Of a stretch of 62,963 bases of DNA, positions 1 to 12,323 are shown in pieces (the first letter of the stretch is position 1; each line of letters begins with the position of its first letter). The translations under genes were made by a program, and so were the position numbers. A model generated the notes under the pieces. That model had not been told where the DNA came from. It saw nothing but the letters and a program-made list of their open reading frames with translations, and searched no databases. The stretch spans positions 1-62,963 of the forward strand of contig DATKAO010000134.1 in NCBI GenBank assembly GCA_035498015.1, read 5' to 3'. The DNA comes from Myxococcota bacterium. Lineage in GTDB: Bacteria > Myxococcota_A > UBA9160 > SZUA-336.

Positions 1-610
1 CCGATGCGCGCCAGGCGCGCGACGTTGCGGTAGTCGAGCCCGTGACCCACGCCGATCTCGAGGTGGAGCTTCGCGGCGAGCCGGATCGCGTCCTCGATGC
101 GCCGCACCTCGTTCTCGTGGTCGGGGCCGCGCTCGGCGTAGCGGCCGGTGTGGATCTCGACCGCGCGCGAGCCCACGCGGTGGGCGGCCTTGATCTGCTC
201 GAGGTCGGGGTCGACGAACAGGCAGCTGCGCACGCCGCCGTCGCCCAGCGCCCGCACGATCTCGCCGATCTCGCCGATCCGACTCTGCACGTCGAGCCCG
301 CCCTCGGTGGTGAGCTCCTCGCGGCGCTCGGGCACGAGCGTCACCGAGCTCGGGCGCACCTCGAGGGCGACCTTGAGCATCTCCTGGGTCGCGGCCATCT
401 CGAGGCAGAACTGGCCGTGCACGGTCTGGCGCAGCAGCCGCACGTCGCGGTCCTGGATGTGCCGCCGGTCCTCGCGCAGGTGCACCACGATGCCGTCGGC
501 GCCGCCGAGCTGCGCGAGCGCCGCGGCCGTGACTGGATCCGGCTCGAGCCCGCGCCGCGCCTGCCGCACGGTGGCCACGTGGTCGACGTTCACGACGAGG
601 CGGCGTTCGC

Positions 611-614
<4 letters not shown>
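1..614 (-). CDS. pdxJ: Pyridoxine 5'-phosphate synthase PdxJ (C-terminus cut by window edge)
   Basis: Seen: reading leftward from the ATG at 614, the product begins [20 protein letters not shown], followed by [16 protein letters not shown] and, near the window edge, [13 protein letters not shown]. These are hallmark PdxJ segments. About 204 of roughly 240 residues are present; the C-terminus lies outside the window. Known: PdxJ is a cytosolic TIM-barrel enzyme that condenses 1-deoxyxylulose 5-phosphate with 3-amino-1-hydroxyacetone 1-phosphate to make pyridoxine 5'-phosphate, the last step of the DXP-dependent vitamin B6 route. The start codon overlaps the glmM stop as ATGA, so translation is probably coupled to glmM. 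pdxJ after glmM is a common order in proteobacteria. Confidence 0.95.
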
Positions 615-1990
<1,376 letters not shown>

Positions 1991-2014
1991 GTTCTCCCTC
2001 AAACGCGCCGAGAA

Positions 2015-2680
2015 TCACTCGCCCGTGGAGTGGCCCGCCGCGGGCTCGACCTCCACGGTCACTCGGATCGGCCCCCCGTCCGGATCCTTGCGCCATACGT
2101 GCGGGTAGCCCAGGGCGACCGAGCTCTCCAGTACCGCCGTCTCGCGCAGCCGCGCGAGCTCGATGCGGTCGGTCACCACCTCGCGGATGTTCCGCACGGA
2201 GCTCTTGGCGCCCAGGATCGCGATCTCCTTGGGCTCCAGCGAGACGCGCACGAGCCGCAGCCCGGCCGGCAGCTCGCCCGCCAGGTCGGCGCGCACCGGC
2301 ACCGTCTTCGCGACCACGGGCTCGAGCGTGTAGACCACGGTCGACGGCGAGCGCGCGGCGATGCGCGCGCCGCGCGGCACCGTGAGCTCCTCGCGGTTCA
2401 CGGCCAGGCGCGCCTCGCCGGCCTTCGCGCCCTCGAGTGACACGGTGTAGTGCTGCAGCGTCTTCGAGGCCTGGCGCAGCGCGGCGCGGCTGCCCACCAG
2501 GCGCAGGTTGATCTCGTGCGCCGACTCCTCCACCACCACCAGGTTGTCGGGCACCTTCTCGACCGCGATCGGCACGTCGAGGCTCTGCTCCACGTCGGTG
2601 ACTCCCTGCGCGGCGGCCCACAACACGCACGCGATCAGGAGTGACACGATCTTGTAGAGCATGTTGTCGAAGATGCGCAT
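2015..2680 (-). CDS. cdaR: YbbR-domain membrane protein, CdaR-like regulator of the c-di-AMP cyclase
   Basis: Seen: 221 aa with a single N-terminal membrane anchor ([17 protein letters not shown], about residues 8-24), followed by an extracytoplasmic region whose repeated pattern of a valine-rich strand, V/L-R-G or L-V-G-S and a proline turn is typical of YbbR repeats (probably two). No catalytic motif is visible. Known: in Firmicutes CdaR binds and modulates CdaA. Inference: the same job here, since it sits between cdaA (4 bases upstream) and glmM (24 bases downstream). The C-terminus is short compared with Bacillus CdaR, which has four repeats. Confidence 0.82.
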   Translation of the reverse strand: MRIFDNMLYKIVSLLIACVLWAAAQGVTDVEQSLDVPIAVEKVPDNLVVVEESAHEINLRLVGSRAALRQASKTLQHYTVSLEGAKAGEARLAVNREELTVPRGARIAARSPSTVVYTLEPVVAKTVPVRADLAGELPAGLRLVRVSLEPKEIAILGAKSSVRNIREVVTDRIELARLRETAVLESSVALGYPHVWRKDPDGGPIRVTVEVEPAAGHSTGE

Positions 2681-2684
2681 GGCC

Positions 2685-3551
2685 CTAGCGCACCTCCGCG
2701 ACGCGCGACTCTTTGACCTCGCCCTCGCCGGTCTCCGCCTCGCCCTCGGGCTCGCCTTCGCGCGCGCCGCCGCCTGAGAGCTCGAGCAGCGCCTCGCGCA
2801 GGTGCGGGCCGTCGAGGTCCTCGCGGATCTCGCCGCCCGCCACGAGCGAGATCTTGCCGCTCTCCTCGGACACCACCACGACCAGCGCGTCGGTCTCCTC
2901 GGTGACTCCCACCGCCGCCCGGTGGCGCGTGCCGAGTGACTCGTGCAGGGTGGCGCGCATGGCCAGCGGCAGGATGCAGCCGGCGGTGGCGATGCGGTCG
3001 CGGCGCACCACCACGGCGCCGTCGTGCAGCGGAGAGTACGGCAGGAAGATGGCGATCAGGAGATCGCGCGTGAGCTCGGCGTCGAGCGGCGTGCCCTGCT
3101 CGACGAACTCGTCCAGGTGCACCTCGCGCTCGATCGCGACCAGCGCGCCCACGCGCCGCTGCGCGAGCGCCTGACACGCGCGCACGATCTCTTCGATCGT
3201 GTGCGCCTCCTGGGTGCGGGTCGAGCCGAACACGCCGCGCCCCACACGAGTCAGCGCGCGACGGATGTCGGACTGGAAGATCACGATCAAGACGAGCAAG
3301 CCCGACGACAGGAAGTTGTCGAGCAGGAAGCTCATGGTCGCGAGCTCGAGCAGGCTCGCGAGCCGCCAGGCCAAGACGAGGATCAGGAGCCCGAGGGCCA
3401 TCTGCGCCGCGCGCGTGCCCTTGATGCGCATGAGCAGCCAGTACACGACCCAGGCCACGACCAGGATGTCGATCGTGTCGCGCACCGGCTGGAAGTTCTC
3501 GGAGAAGGTCTGCCAGCGGTCGAGCAGCCAGGCGTAGACGACGGGAATCAC
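2685..3551 (-). CDS. cdaA: Membrane diadenylate cyclase CdaA
   Basis: Known role: makes the second messenger c-di-AMP from two ATP at the inner membrane. Seen: three N-terminal membrane helices (about residues 26-44, 50-68 and 80-95), then the DAC domain with the catalytic HDGA motif (residues 176-179) and the ATP-contacting GTRHR motif (207-211). After about residue 255 comes an acidic, Gly/Glu-rich tail (EGEPEGEAETGEGEVKES) not typical of CdaA. The GTG start overlaps the folP stop as GTGA, so coupling is likely. CdaA is best known from Gram-positives but also occurs in deltaproteobacterial lineages. No c-di-AMP phosphodiesterase of the GdpP type was seen in the window, although a DHH-like protein lies at 30178-32913. 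Confidence 0.94.
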   Translation of the reverse strand: MIPVVYAWLLDRWQTFSENFQPVRDTIDILVVAWVVYWLLMRIKGTRAAQMALGLLILVLAWRLASLLELATMSFLLDNFLSSGLLVLIVIFQSDIRRALTRVGRGVFGSTRTQEAHTIEEIVRACQALAQRRVGALVAIEREVHLDEFVEQGTPLDAELTRDLLIAIFLPYSPLHDGAVVVRRDRIATAGCILPLAMRATLHESLGTRHRAAVGVTEETDALVVVVSEESGKISLVAGGEIREDLDGPHLREALLELSGGGAREGEPEGEAETGEGEVKESRVAEVR

Positions 3552-4381
3552 GAGTCACCCGCCGTTCGGGCCCTGCGGATGGCCGCGGCCACGTCGACCG
3601 CCTGGCGCGCGGCGGCCACGTCGTGCATGCGCAGCCCGGCGGCGCCTTCGAGCACGCAGGCGGTCGCGGCCGCGAGCGTGCCCGGCAGGCGCTCGTCGGC
3701 TGGAACGCCCGTGAGCTCGGCCAGGAAGCTCTTGCGCGAGGGACCCACGAGCACCGGGTAGCCCAGCGCCACCAGCTCGGACAGGCGCGCGATGAGCTCC
3801 ACGCTGTGCCGCGGGTGTTTGCCGAAGCCGATGCCCGGGTCGAGCCAGATCTGCGCGCGGGGCACACCCGCGGCCTCGGCGAGCGCCGCATCGGCCAAGA
3901 GCTCCTGCGCGACCTCGCCGATCACGTCGGTGTAACTCGGCGTGCGCTGCATGGTTGCGGGCTCGCCGCGCATGTGGTTCAGCACGAGCGTCGCGCCGTG
4001 CGACGCGCACACATCGGCCAGCGCCCGATCGCGCAGCCCCGAGACCGCGTTCACCACGCGGGCCCCGCGGGTGAGGGCCGCGTCTGCGACCTCGGCCCGG
4101 CGGGTGTCGACCGAGATCGGCAGCGCGCAGCGCTTGGCCAGCCCCTGGATCACGGGCAGCACCCGCGCGCACTCTTCCGAGACCGGGACCGGCTCGGAGC
4201 CGGGTCGCGTCGACTCACCGCCCACATCGAGCCAATCGGCGCCCTCGGCCGCCAGCTCGAGCCCGCGCGCGATCGCGGCGTCGGACGAAGCCCACCGACC
4301 CCCGTCGTAGAACGAGTCCGGAGTCACGTTGACCACCCCGGCCACGATCACCCGCGGGCCTTGGTCCGGCGGGGCGGACAT
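3548..4381 (-). CDS. folP: Dihydropteroate synthase FolP
   Basis: Known role: condenses 6-hydroxymethyl-7,8-dihydropterin diphosphate with p-aminobenzoate to give dihydropteroate, the target of sulfonamides. Seen: VNVTPDSFYDGG, DVGGESTRPGS, ISVDTRRAEVA, LNHMRGEP, WLDPGIGFGKHPRHS, VGPSRKSFLAEL and RMHDVAA, covering all the pterin and pABA contact blocks of the TIM barrel. Start: the frame is open to 4543, but the family begins right at MSAPPDQGPR, so the ATG at 4381 (277 aa) is chosen; everything upstream is ftsH read in another frame. It begins 4 bases after the ftsH stop and overlaps the cdaA start. The ftsH-folP pairing is conserved in many bacteria. Confidence 0.95.
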   Translation of the reverse strand: MSAPPDQGPRVIVAGVVNVTPDSFYDGGRWASSDAAIARGLELAAEGADWLDVGGESTRPGSEPVPVSEECARVLPVIQGLAKRCALPISVDTRRAEVADAALTRGARVVNAVSGLRDRALADVCASHGATLVLNHMRGEPATMQRTPSYTDVIGEVAQELLADAALAEAAGVPRAQIWLDPGIGFGKHPRHSVELIARLSELVALGYPVLVGPSRKSFLAELTGVPADERLPGTLAAATACVLEGAAGLRMHDVAAARQAVDVAAAIRRARTAGDS

Positions 4382-4385
4382 GGGG

Positions 4386-6302
<1,917 letters not shown>

Positions 6303-6390
6303 CGCACCTCCGATGTGCCCGGGAACGTGGCCCGATCGACGGCCGGGCTTGGGGCGATTGGACTGCTAAACGCTCGGATTCTCTCGCAAT

Positions 6391-7761
6391 CTAACAAGTA
6401 AAGCGCGGGCTCGAAAGTCGCTCCGCCCGGATCTCGCAACTCACCTCGGCGGCAGGCGCGCCGTGCGCCGCCCAGAGGCCGGGTACCCAGACAATCTCGC
6501 CACACCTTTCGATGACGAGCGCACGTGCACGTTCCCTGCGTGCCCAGCGCGCGCCCGCGAATACCTCCGCCAGGCGGCGCTCCCGGCCCCGGACCCGAAC
6601 GAGATCGCCGTCACATGCGCTGCGCACGGTGCAGGCGTCGGCGGGGGCCACCGGGAAGCGGTCGAGCGCGGCGACGGCGGGCGAGCTCCGGGCATCGACC
6701 CAGGAAAGACGAAGGCCCCTCTCGGGAAATTCGAGCGAGTCGCCCGCCGCGAGCGCGCGCCGCACCGGCGGCGGGAAGTGGGGCCCCGAGGCCGGCCCCA
6801 GCCAGACGCGCGCGCGGTCGCGGTAGAGCGAGCGCGTGCCGGTGAGTGACAGCCGGGCGCCTGCTCGCGCGCCAGCCACGAACGCCTCGATGCGCACGAG
6901 CTGCGCACGCGTGATGCGCTCGCCCAGCTCGGCCCGTCCGGCCAGCTCCGCCAGCGCGCGCCGGCGCCGCGCCGGGTCGAGTGACAAAAGCGGCGCGCAC
7001 TCGAGCCACACCCCGCCTTCTCCCGGCTCGGCCGCGCGTGCGAGCCAGGCCTCGAGCTCGGGGCGAGCCGCGTCGTCGGCCTCGCGCGCCCGGGCCGCGA
7101 GCTCGGCCAGGTGCGCGACGGCGCCGGGCGCGAGCGACTCGAGCGCCGGCAGGACCTCGGCGCGCAGGCGATTGCGCGGCACGATCCACTCGGCGTTCGA
7201 CGAGTCCGTGCACCAGGCGAGCCCGCGCCGCGCGAGATACTCGCGCAGCTCCGCCCGGCGCAGTCCCAGCAGGGGCCGCAGCACGCGTCCGCCGTCGAGC
7301 GCGGGCCGGATCGCCGCCAGCCCCGCCAGGCCGGTGCCGCGCGCCGCGCGCAGCAGCACGGTCTCGGCCTGGTCGTCCATGTGGTGCGCGGTGGCGATGC
7401 TGGCGTAGCCGCCGGCGTCGCGCATGCGCTCGAGCGCCTCGTAGCGCAGCGCGCGCGCACGCGCCTCGGGCGAGCGGCCGTCGCGGCGGCGCGCGTCGAC
7501 CCGCTCGGCGTGGAACGGCACGCCCAGCCGGTGTGACAGCTCGGCCACGAAGTCGGCCTCGCGGTCGGCCTCGGCGCCGCGCAGCCCGTGGTGCACGTGG
7601 GCCACCCCTACGCGCTGGCCCAGCGAGACGAGCGCGTGCAGGAGCGCCACCGAGTCGGGACCGCCGGACACCGCCGCCAGCACGCGCGCCGTGCGCGTGA
7701 CTCCCTCGCCGCGCAGGAAGCGCGCCAGCTCGCGGTGCACCGGGTCGAGCCGTCCGGGCAT
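6391..7761 (-). CDS. tilS: tRNA(Ile)-lysidine synthase TilS
   Basis: Known role: modifies C34 of the CAU-anticodon tRNA-Ile to lysidine, changing its charging from Met to Ile and its reading from AUG to AUA. Seen: PP-loop SGGPDS (residues 32-37), VAHVHHGLRG, ATAHHMDDQAETVLLRAARG, RPLLGLRRAELREY and CTDSSNAEWIVPRNRLR, which make up the N-type ATP pyrophosphatase catalytic domain. The C-terminal half is the less conserved substrate-binding part, ending in a short TilS C-terminal module (ACDGDLVRVRGRERRLAEVF). ATG at 7761 has no ribosome-binding site but TACCCT 6 bases upstream, so it may be leaderless. First gene of the ftsH-folP-cdaA block; divergent from the kinase gene at 7888. Confidence 0.95.
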   Translation of the reverse strand: MPGRLDPVHRELARFLRGEGVTRTARVLAAVSGGPDSVALLHALVSLGQRVGVAHVHHGLRGAEADREADFVAELSHRLGVPFHAERVDARRRDGRSPEARARALRYEALERMRDAGGYASIATAHHMDDQAETVLLRAARGTGLAGLAAIRPALDGGRVLRPLLGLRRAELREYLARRGLAWCTDSSNAEWIVPRNRLRAEVLPALESLAPGAVAHLAELAARAREADDAARPELEAWLARAAEPGEGGVWLECAPLLSLDPARRRRALAELAGRAELGERITRAQLVRIEAFVAGARAGARLSLTGTRSLYRDRARVWLGPASGPHFPPPVRRALAAGDSLEFPERGLRLSWVDARSSPAVAALDRFPVAPADACTVRSACDGDLVRVRGRERRLAEVFAGARWARRERARALVIERCGEIVWVPGLWAAHGAPAAEVSCEIRAERLSSPRFTC

Positions 7762-7767
7762 GCGGCG

Positions 7768-7773
7768 AGGGTA
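7768..7773 (-). promoter_or_regulatory. Candidate -10 box (TACCCT) for a leaderless tilS transcript
   Basis: Six bases separate this TANNNT hexamer from the tilS ATG, which has no Shine-Dalgarno sequence. One of several such start-proximal boxes in the window. Confidence 0.35.
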
Positions 7774-7887
7774 CGCGGCCCGCGGCGCGCGCGCCCCTCA
7801 ACAGACACTTGCCGGCCGCCGAAAACCTACGAAGGCGCCGCGGCCTGCGTGTGCGCCGGGTTCGAGCTGCGTCGAGAGAGGTGCGGG

Positions 7888-9972
7888 TTGGAAGGCATCG
7901 CCAGGTTCGCGAGTGGGCTCGCCGCCATTCTGGCGCGCCTCGCCGACGACCACCCGCTCGCGATCGGCGCGCTGGTCGGGCTGGGTGGCGGTCTCCTGCT
8001 CGCCTGGATGGTGCGGCGCCGGCAGCAGCGCGAGGCGCCGACCGGGGGCGAGGCCGACGTGCAGAGACTCGTGTCGCGCGGCGAGATCGAGCGCGCGGCC
8101 GACCTTCTGGTGGAGCGCCACCAGGCGGCGCGCGCCCTGCCGCTCTACGAGAAGGCAGGCGCCAACGCCAAGCTCGCGCGCACCTATCTCGCGCTGAAGC
8201 AGCCGGCGCGCGCGGCCAAGGTCTACGGCGAGATGGGCCGGCACGCCGAGGCGGCGCATCACTACGAGGCGGCGGGCTCCTGGGCCGAAGCCGGCGAGTC
8301 ACTCCTCACGCTGGGCGACGAGCGCGCCGCGGCGGAGCTGCTCGAGCGCGGCGGCGAGCTCGAGCGCGCCGCGCGCATCCACCAGAGACTCGGCGATCCC
8401 GAGAGCGCGGCGCGGCTGTTCGGGCGCGCCGGCCTCGGGGTCGAGGCCGCCGACACTCTGCTCCAGGCGCGCGGCCGCAAGCCGCGCATCCTGGCGCGCG
8501 CTGCCGACCTGTACGAGTCCGCGGGTGACTTCGAGCGCGCCGCGGTCGCCTACGCCGAAGCCGGTGAGCCGCGCCGCGCCGCCGAGCTGTTCGAGAAGAT
8601 CAACCGTTTCTCGAAGGCGGCCGAGTGCTACGCGCGCTCGGGCGCGTTCGAGCGCGCTGCCGACTGCCACGAGAAGGCGGGCGAGATCACCCAGGCCCGC
8701 GCCGCCTGGGAGCGCGCGGGCGACCGCACCCGCGCCGCCGAGCTGGCGCTCGAAGAGGGCAAGAACCTGGAGGCCGGCGCCGCCTTCTACGAGGTCGGCT
8801 CGTACGAGCGCGCGATCGACATCCTGCAGCGCATTCCCCCGACCTCACCCGACGCGCGCGCGGCCTCGCGCCTGCTCGCGCGCATCTTCCTCGAGAAGGG
8901 CCTGATCGACCGCGCGCGCGAGCGGCTGCAAGCGCTGGCCGTGCAAGGTCCGCCCGAGAAGGACGACCTCGAGCTCCTGCTCACGCTGGCCACCGCGCTC
9001 GAGAGACTCGGCGACGGCTCGAGCGCGGTCGAGTCACTGGAGAAGATCGCGGCCGTCGACCCCGGCTACGCCGACGTCGAGGCGCGGCTCGAGCGGCTGC
9101 GCGAGCGCGCGAGCGGACCGGCCACCCTGCCCGCCGCCGCGCTCGAGTCCGCGCGCTACGAGCTGCGCGACGAGATCGGCCGCGGCGGCATGGGCATCGT
9201 GAAGCTGGCCTGGGACCGCGAGCTCGAACGGCCGGTCGCGATCAAGTTCCTGCCGCACGAGCTGGCGGCGAACCCCGAGGCGCTGAAGATGTTCCGCGGC
9301 GAGGCGCGGGCGGCCGCGGCCATGAACCACCCGAACATCGTGCACATCTACGACGTGGCGGTGATCGAGGGCCAGCCCTGCATCGTGATGGAGTACGTGC
9401 AGGGCCGCACCGTGCGCGAGGTCATGCGCGTGCGCGGCTCGAGCGAGAAGCAGCCGCTGCCGCCCCAGCGCGTGGCCGAGATCGGCCGCGAGATCTGCAA
9501 CGCGCTGGCCTACGCGCACCGCCAGAACGTGATCCACCGCGACGTGAAGCCGTCGAACATGCTGCTCGCCGCCGACGGCACCGTGAAGCTCATGGACTTC
9601 GGCATCAGCAAGGTCATGGAGACCGGCGACGAGGCCAAGAGCGAGGCCAAGGGCACGCCGCAGTACATGCCGCCGGAGCAGATCCTCGGGCGCGAGATCG
9701 ATGGCCGCACCGACCTGTATGCGCTCGGGATCTCGATGTTCGAGATCGCGACCGCGCAGCGCCCCTTCAGCGGCGAGGGCGTGGTCGACCAGCAGCTGCA
9801 CGCGGTGCTGCCCGACCCGCGCCGGCTGCGGCCGGAGATCCCCGAGTCACTCGTGCGCATCCTGCAGCGCGCCTGCGAGAAGAACCCCGACCAGCGCTAC
9901 GCCTCGGCGCACGAGATGGCGCAGGCGCTGGAGCGCTTCCTGGCCGAGCTCGAGTCAGTCCCCCAGAGCTGA
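7888..9972 (+). CDS. Membrane-anchored protein with TPR-like repeats and a C-terminal Ser/Thr protein kinase
   Basis: Seen: one membrane helix (about residues 23-42, LAIGALVGLGGGLLLAW) followed by an Arg-rich stretch, so the rest should be cytoplasmic. Residues about 65-410 are an Ala-rich array of 20-35-residue helical repeats (for example AAKVYGEMGRHAEAAHHYEA and AAECYARSGAFERAADCHEK) of TPR/SEL type. Residues about 424-690 are a complete Hanks-type kinase: GRGGMGIV glycine loop, VAIKF (Lys453), HRDVKPSN (Asp552), DFGIS (Asp570), GTPQYMPPEQI, and DLYALGISMFEI. All catalytic residues are present. Start: TTG at 7888 preceded by GAGAGG is preferred; the frame continues upstream only through sequence antisense to tilS. 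The order anchor-repeats-kinase is the reverse of the usual kinase-membrane-sensor arrangement. Substrate unknown. Its 3' end overlaps the convergent dehydratase gene by 18 bases. Confidence 0.88.
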   Translation: MEGIARFASGLAAILARLADDHPLAIGALVGLGGGLLLAWMVRRRQQREAPTGGEADVQRLVSRGEIERAADLLVERHQAARALPLYEKAGANAKLARTYLALKQPARAAKVYGEMGRHAEAAHHYEAAGSWAEAGESLLTLGDERAAAELLERGGELERAARIHQRLGDPESAARLFGRAGLGVEAADTLLQARGRKPRILARAADLYESAGDFERAAVAYAEAGEPRRAAELFEKINRFSKAAECYARSGAFERAADCHEKAGEITQARAAWERAGDRTRAAELALEEGKNLEAGAAFYEVGSYERAIDILQRIPPTSPDARAASRLLARIFLEKGLIDRARERLQALAVQGPPEKDDLELLLTLATALERLGDGSSAVESLEKIAAVDPGYADVEARLERLRERASGPATLPAAALESARYELRDEIGRGGMGIVKLAWDRELERPVAIKFLPHELAANPEALKMFRGEARAAAAMNHPNIVHIYDVAVIEGQPCIVMEYVQGRTVREVMRVRGSSEKQPLPPQRVAEIGREICNALAYAHRQNVIHRDVKPSNMLLAADGTVKLMDFGISKVMETGDEAKSEAKGTPQYMPPEQILGREIDGRTDLYALGISMFEIATAQRPFSGEGVVDQQLHAVLPDPRRLRPEIPESLVRILQRACEKNPDQRYASAHEMAQALERFLAELESVPQS

Positions 9973-10815
9973 GGCCGTTCCGACCACGACCGGCGTGCGC
10001 CGCGCGTCGTCCTTCTCGACCCAGACCTCGACCGAGCTGCGCCGCGCGCCGCCCTCCGGCTCCGTGCCCACGAGCTTGCCGCGCGCGCGCACGCGCTCGC
10101 CGCCCCACAGCACGTTCACGAGCTTCACGTCCATGCGCCCGCCGGCGAGCCAGCCCGTGCCGAAGGCGTTGGCCATGAGCTGAGACACCAGACACGTCGA
10201 CAGCATGCCCTGCACCACCACGTCCGGGAAGCCGAGCTTGCGCGCTTCGTCGCGGTCGGTGTGGTAGTTCTTCACCGGGCCGCTGAAGCGCCAGCAAGTC
10301 GCGAGGTCGACCTCGAGCTCGACCGGCTCGAGCTCCTTGCCGCCGCTAGCGCCCGGCTGCGGGCGCTCCTTCTTCGCGGCCGTGTCGCGGTCGACCACGT
10401 TCTCGGCGGCCGAGCGCTCGTCGGCGAGGAACGACTGGTGCGTGCGCGAGCGCACGAGCAGACGCCCGTCGGAGTCACAGTAGTCGACTTCGTTGACCAC
10501 GAAGTCGCGGTCGCGCTTGCGGTAGCGCTCGACCACGGTCGAGCGGGTCGCGAGCTCCTTGCCCGTGCGCAGCGGCGCGAACAGCTGCCACTCCTGGCGC
10601 GCGTGCAGGTTCCCGACCAGCCGCTTCAGATACCAGCGGTCGATGTGGCTGTAGACCTCGCTGTGGTAGAGCAGCGGCGGCGCGAGCCCGTCGCGGTACA
10701 GCGGATTGCGGTCGCGGAAGGTGTCGCAGTAGAACGCGACGATCTCGGGAGACACCGGGCGGCGCGCGCTGTGCACGAGATCGCCGACGCGAACGGGCTG
10801 GCCGCGGAGGTTCAC
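9955..10815 (-). CDS. Double-hotdog MaoC-like dehydratase
   Basis: Seen: 286 aa with two hotdog halves. The N-terminal half (about 1-140) carries DTFRDRNPLYRDG and LLYHSEVY, resembling FAS1-type/MaoC N-terminal domains. The C-terminal half (about 170-286) carries FSGPVKNYHTDRDEARKLGF followed by DVVVQGMLS, which matches the hydratase-2 motif (N-x-H-x-D, then A-x-x-x-G-F and V-x-G-M). Known: such proteins hydrate or dehydrate (3R)-hydroxyacyl-CoA in fatty acid, polyhydroxyalkanoate or secondary pathways. Start: GTG at 10815, where similarity begins; the frame upstream is antisense to the acyl-CoA ligase. Only 29 bases separate it from that divergent ligase, so both promoters must overlap. Substrate not determinable. 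Confidence 0.8.
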   Translation of the reverse strand: MNLRGQPVRVGDLVHSARRPVSPEIVAFYCDTFRDRNPLYRDGLAPPLLYHSEVYSHIDRWYLKRLVGNLHARQEWQLFAPLRTGKELATRSTVVERYRKRDRDFVVNEVDYCDSDGRLLVRSRTHQSFLADERSAAENVVDRDTAAKKERPQPGASGGKELEPVELEVDLATCWRFSGPVKNYHTDRDEARKLGFPDVVVQGMLSTCLVSQLMANAFGTGWLAGGRMDVKLVNVLWGGERVRARGKLVGTEPEGGARRSSVEVWVEKDDARRTPVVVGTASALGD

Positions 10816-10844
10816 GGGGCCGATTGTGTCACACTCGCCGCCCG

Positions 10845-12323
10845 ATGCGCCCCGATCCCGGACCCGAGGCCAACGTCGGCACCTGGCTCGCGCTGCACGC
10901 GGCCCAGCGCCCCGAGCACACGGCGATCGCGGTCGAGCGCACGGGTGAGCGGATCTCGTACCGCGAGCTCGCAGCGCGCGTCGAGCGCCACGCGGCGGCG
11001 CTCGCCGGGCTGGGTCTTCGCGCCGGCGACCGCATCGCACTCGCGCTGCCGAGCGAGCCTCTGTATCTCGAGCTCTACTTCGCCGCGGCGCGCCTGGGCG
11101 CGATCACGCTGCCATTGAACACGCGACTCACCGCGGCCGAGCTGGCCTTCCAGCTCGACGACTCCGAGCCGCGGCTTGCGGTGCGGGCCGCCGACTCGGC
11201 GCTGCCCGCGCGCGCCGGCACCCGGGCGCTGACACCGGACGAGCTGTCGGCGCACACCGCGAGTCACCAAGCTCCGGCTCCCGCGCCGGGCGGCGAGTCA
11301 GCGCAGGTGATCATGTACACCAGCGGCACCACCGGCACGCCCAAGGGAGCCGTGCTGCCGCACCGGAAGACCTATTGGAACACGCGCAACGCGGAGCTCT
11401 ACTTCGAGCTGGACTCGAGCTCCGTCGTGGTCTGCCCGATCCCCCTCTTCCACTCCTTCGGGCTGAAGATCCTGTCGGTGCCCGCGCTGTACTGCGGCGC
11501 GACGCTCGTGCTGGTGGACCGCTTCGACGCGCGCGAGCTGCAGGCGTGCGTCGCGCGCCACCGCGCCACCCTGCTCGGCGCCGTGCCGGTCATGTACACG
11601 CGCATGCTCGAGGCCGGGCTCGTGCCCGAGCAGCTCCAGTCACTGCGCTTCGCCTTCACGGCCGGCGCGCCCATCTCCCCCGAGACGCTCGAGCGCTACT
11701 TCGCGGCGGGCATCTGCCTGAAGCAGGGCTACGGACAGACCGAGACCTCGATCCTGTGCTGCCTCGATGCGGCCGACGCGCGCCGCAAGGCGGGCTCGGT
11801 CGGGCGGCCCGTGACCTTCGGCGAGGTGCGGATCGCCGACGAGTCGGGCCGCCCCGTGCGCTGCGGCGAGACCGGCGAGGTCCAGGTGCGCGGCCCGATC
11901 GTGATGCTGGGCTACTGGCGACGGCCCGAGGAGACCGCTGCGAGCCGCATCGGCGGCTGGCACCGGACGGGCGACCTGGGCGTGGTGGACGCCGAGGGCT
12001 TCGTGACTCTCGTGGGGCGCTCGAAGGAGCTCTACATCAGCGGCGGCGAGAACGTGTATCCCGCCGAGGTCGAGCGCGTGCTCGGGCAGCACCCGAACGT
12101 GTCGGAGGTCGCGGTGGTCGGCGTGCCCGACGAGCGCTGGGGCGAGTCGGGCCGCGCCTACGTGGTGCCGGCACGCGCGCCGTTCGACGCGCCCGAGCTG
12201 CTCGCGTGGGCCAGCCAGCGCCTCGCGCGCTACAAGCTCCCGCGCGAGGTCGTGGTCGTCGCCGAGCTGCCGAGGACCGCCTCGGGAAAGGTGCAGAAAC
12301 ATGTCCTGCTCCACAGTCACTAG
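10845..12323 (+). CDS. Acyl-CoA synthetase (AMP-forming), fatty-acid CoA ligase family
   Basis: Known role: ATP-dependent activation of a carboxylic acid to acyl-AMP, then acyl-CoA. Seen: P-loop MYTSGTTGTPKGAVLPH, FHSFG, GYGQTETS, GEVQVRGPIVMLGYW, hinge aspartate in WHRTGDLG, GRSKELYISGGENVYPAEVE, and catalytic lysine in PRTASGKVQKH at the C-terminus. 492 aa, normal for a medium/long-chain ligase. Start: ATG at 10845 chosen over a TTG at 10824, because the family starts near GTWLALHAAQRPEHTAI. Divergent from the dehydratase; the two may act on the same acyl-CoA. Its last 23 bases overlap the start of a cytochrome lipoprotein gene, an unusual coupling. Exact substrate unknown. Confidence 0.9.
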   Translation: MRPDPGPEANVGTWLALHAAQRPEHTAIAVERTGERISYRELAARVERHAAALAGLGLRAGDRIALALPSEPLYLELYFAAARLGAITLPLNTRLTAAELAFQLDDSEPRLAVRAADSALPARAGTRALTPDELSAHTASHQAPAPAPGGESAQVIMYTSGTTGTPKGAVLPHRKTYWNTRNAELYFELDSSSVVVCPIPLFHSFGLKILSVPALYCGATLVLVDRFDARELQACVARHRATLLGAVPVMYTRMLEAGLVPEQLQSLRFAFTAGAPISPETLERYFAAGICLKQGYGQTETSILCCLDAADARRKAGSVGRPVTFGEVRIADESGRPVRCGETGEVQVRGPIVMLGYWRRPEETAASRIGGWHRTGDLGVVDAEGFVTLVGRSKELYISGGENVYPAEVERVLGQHPNVSEVAVVGVPDERWGESGRAYVVPARAPFDAPELLAWASQRLARYKLPREVVVVAELPRTASGKVQKHVLLHSH

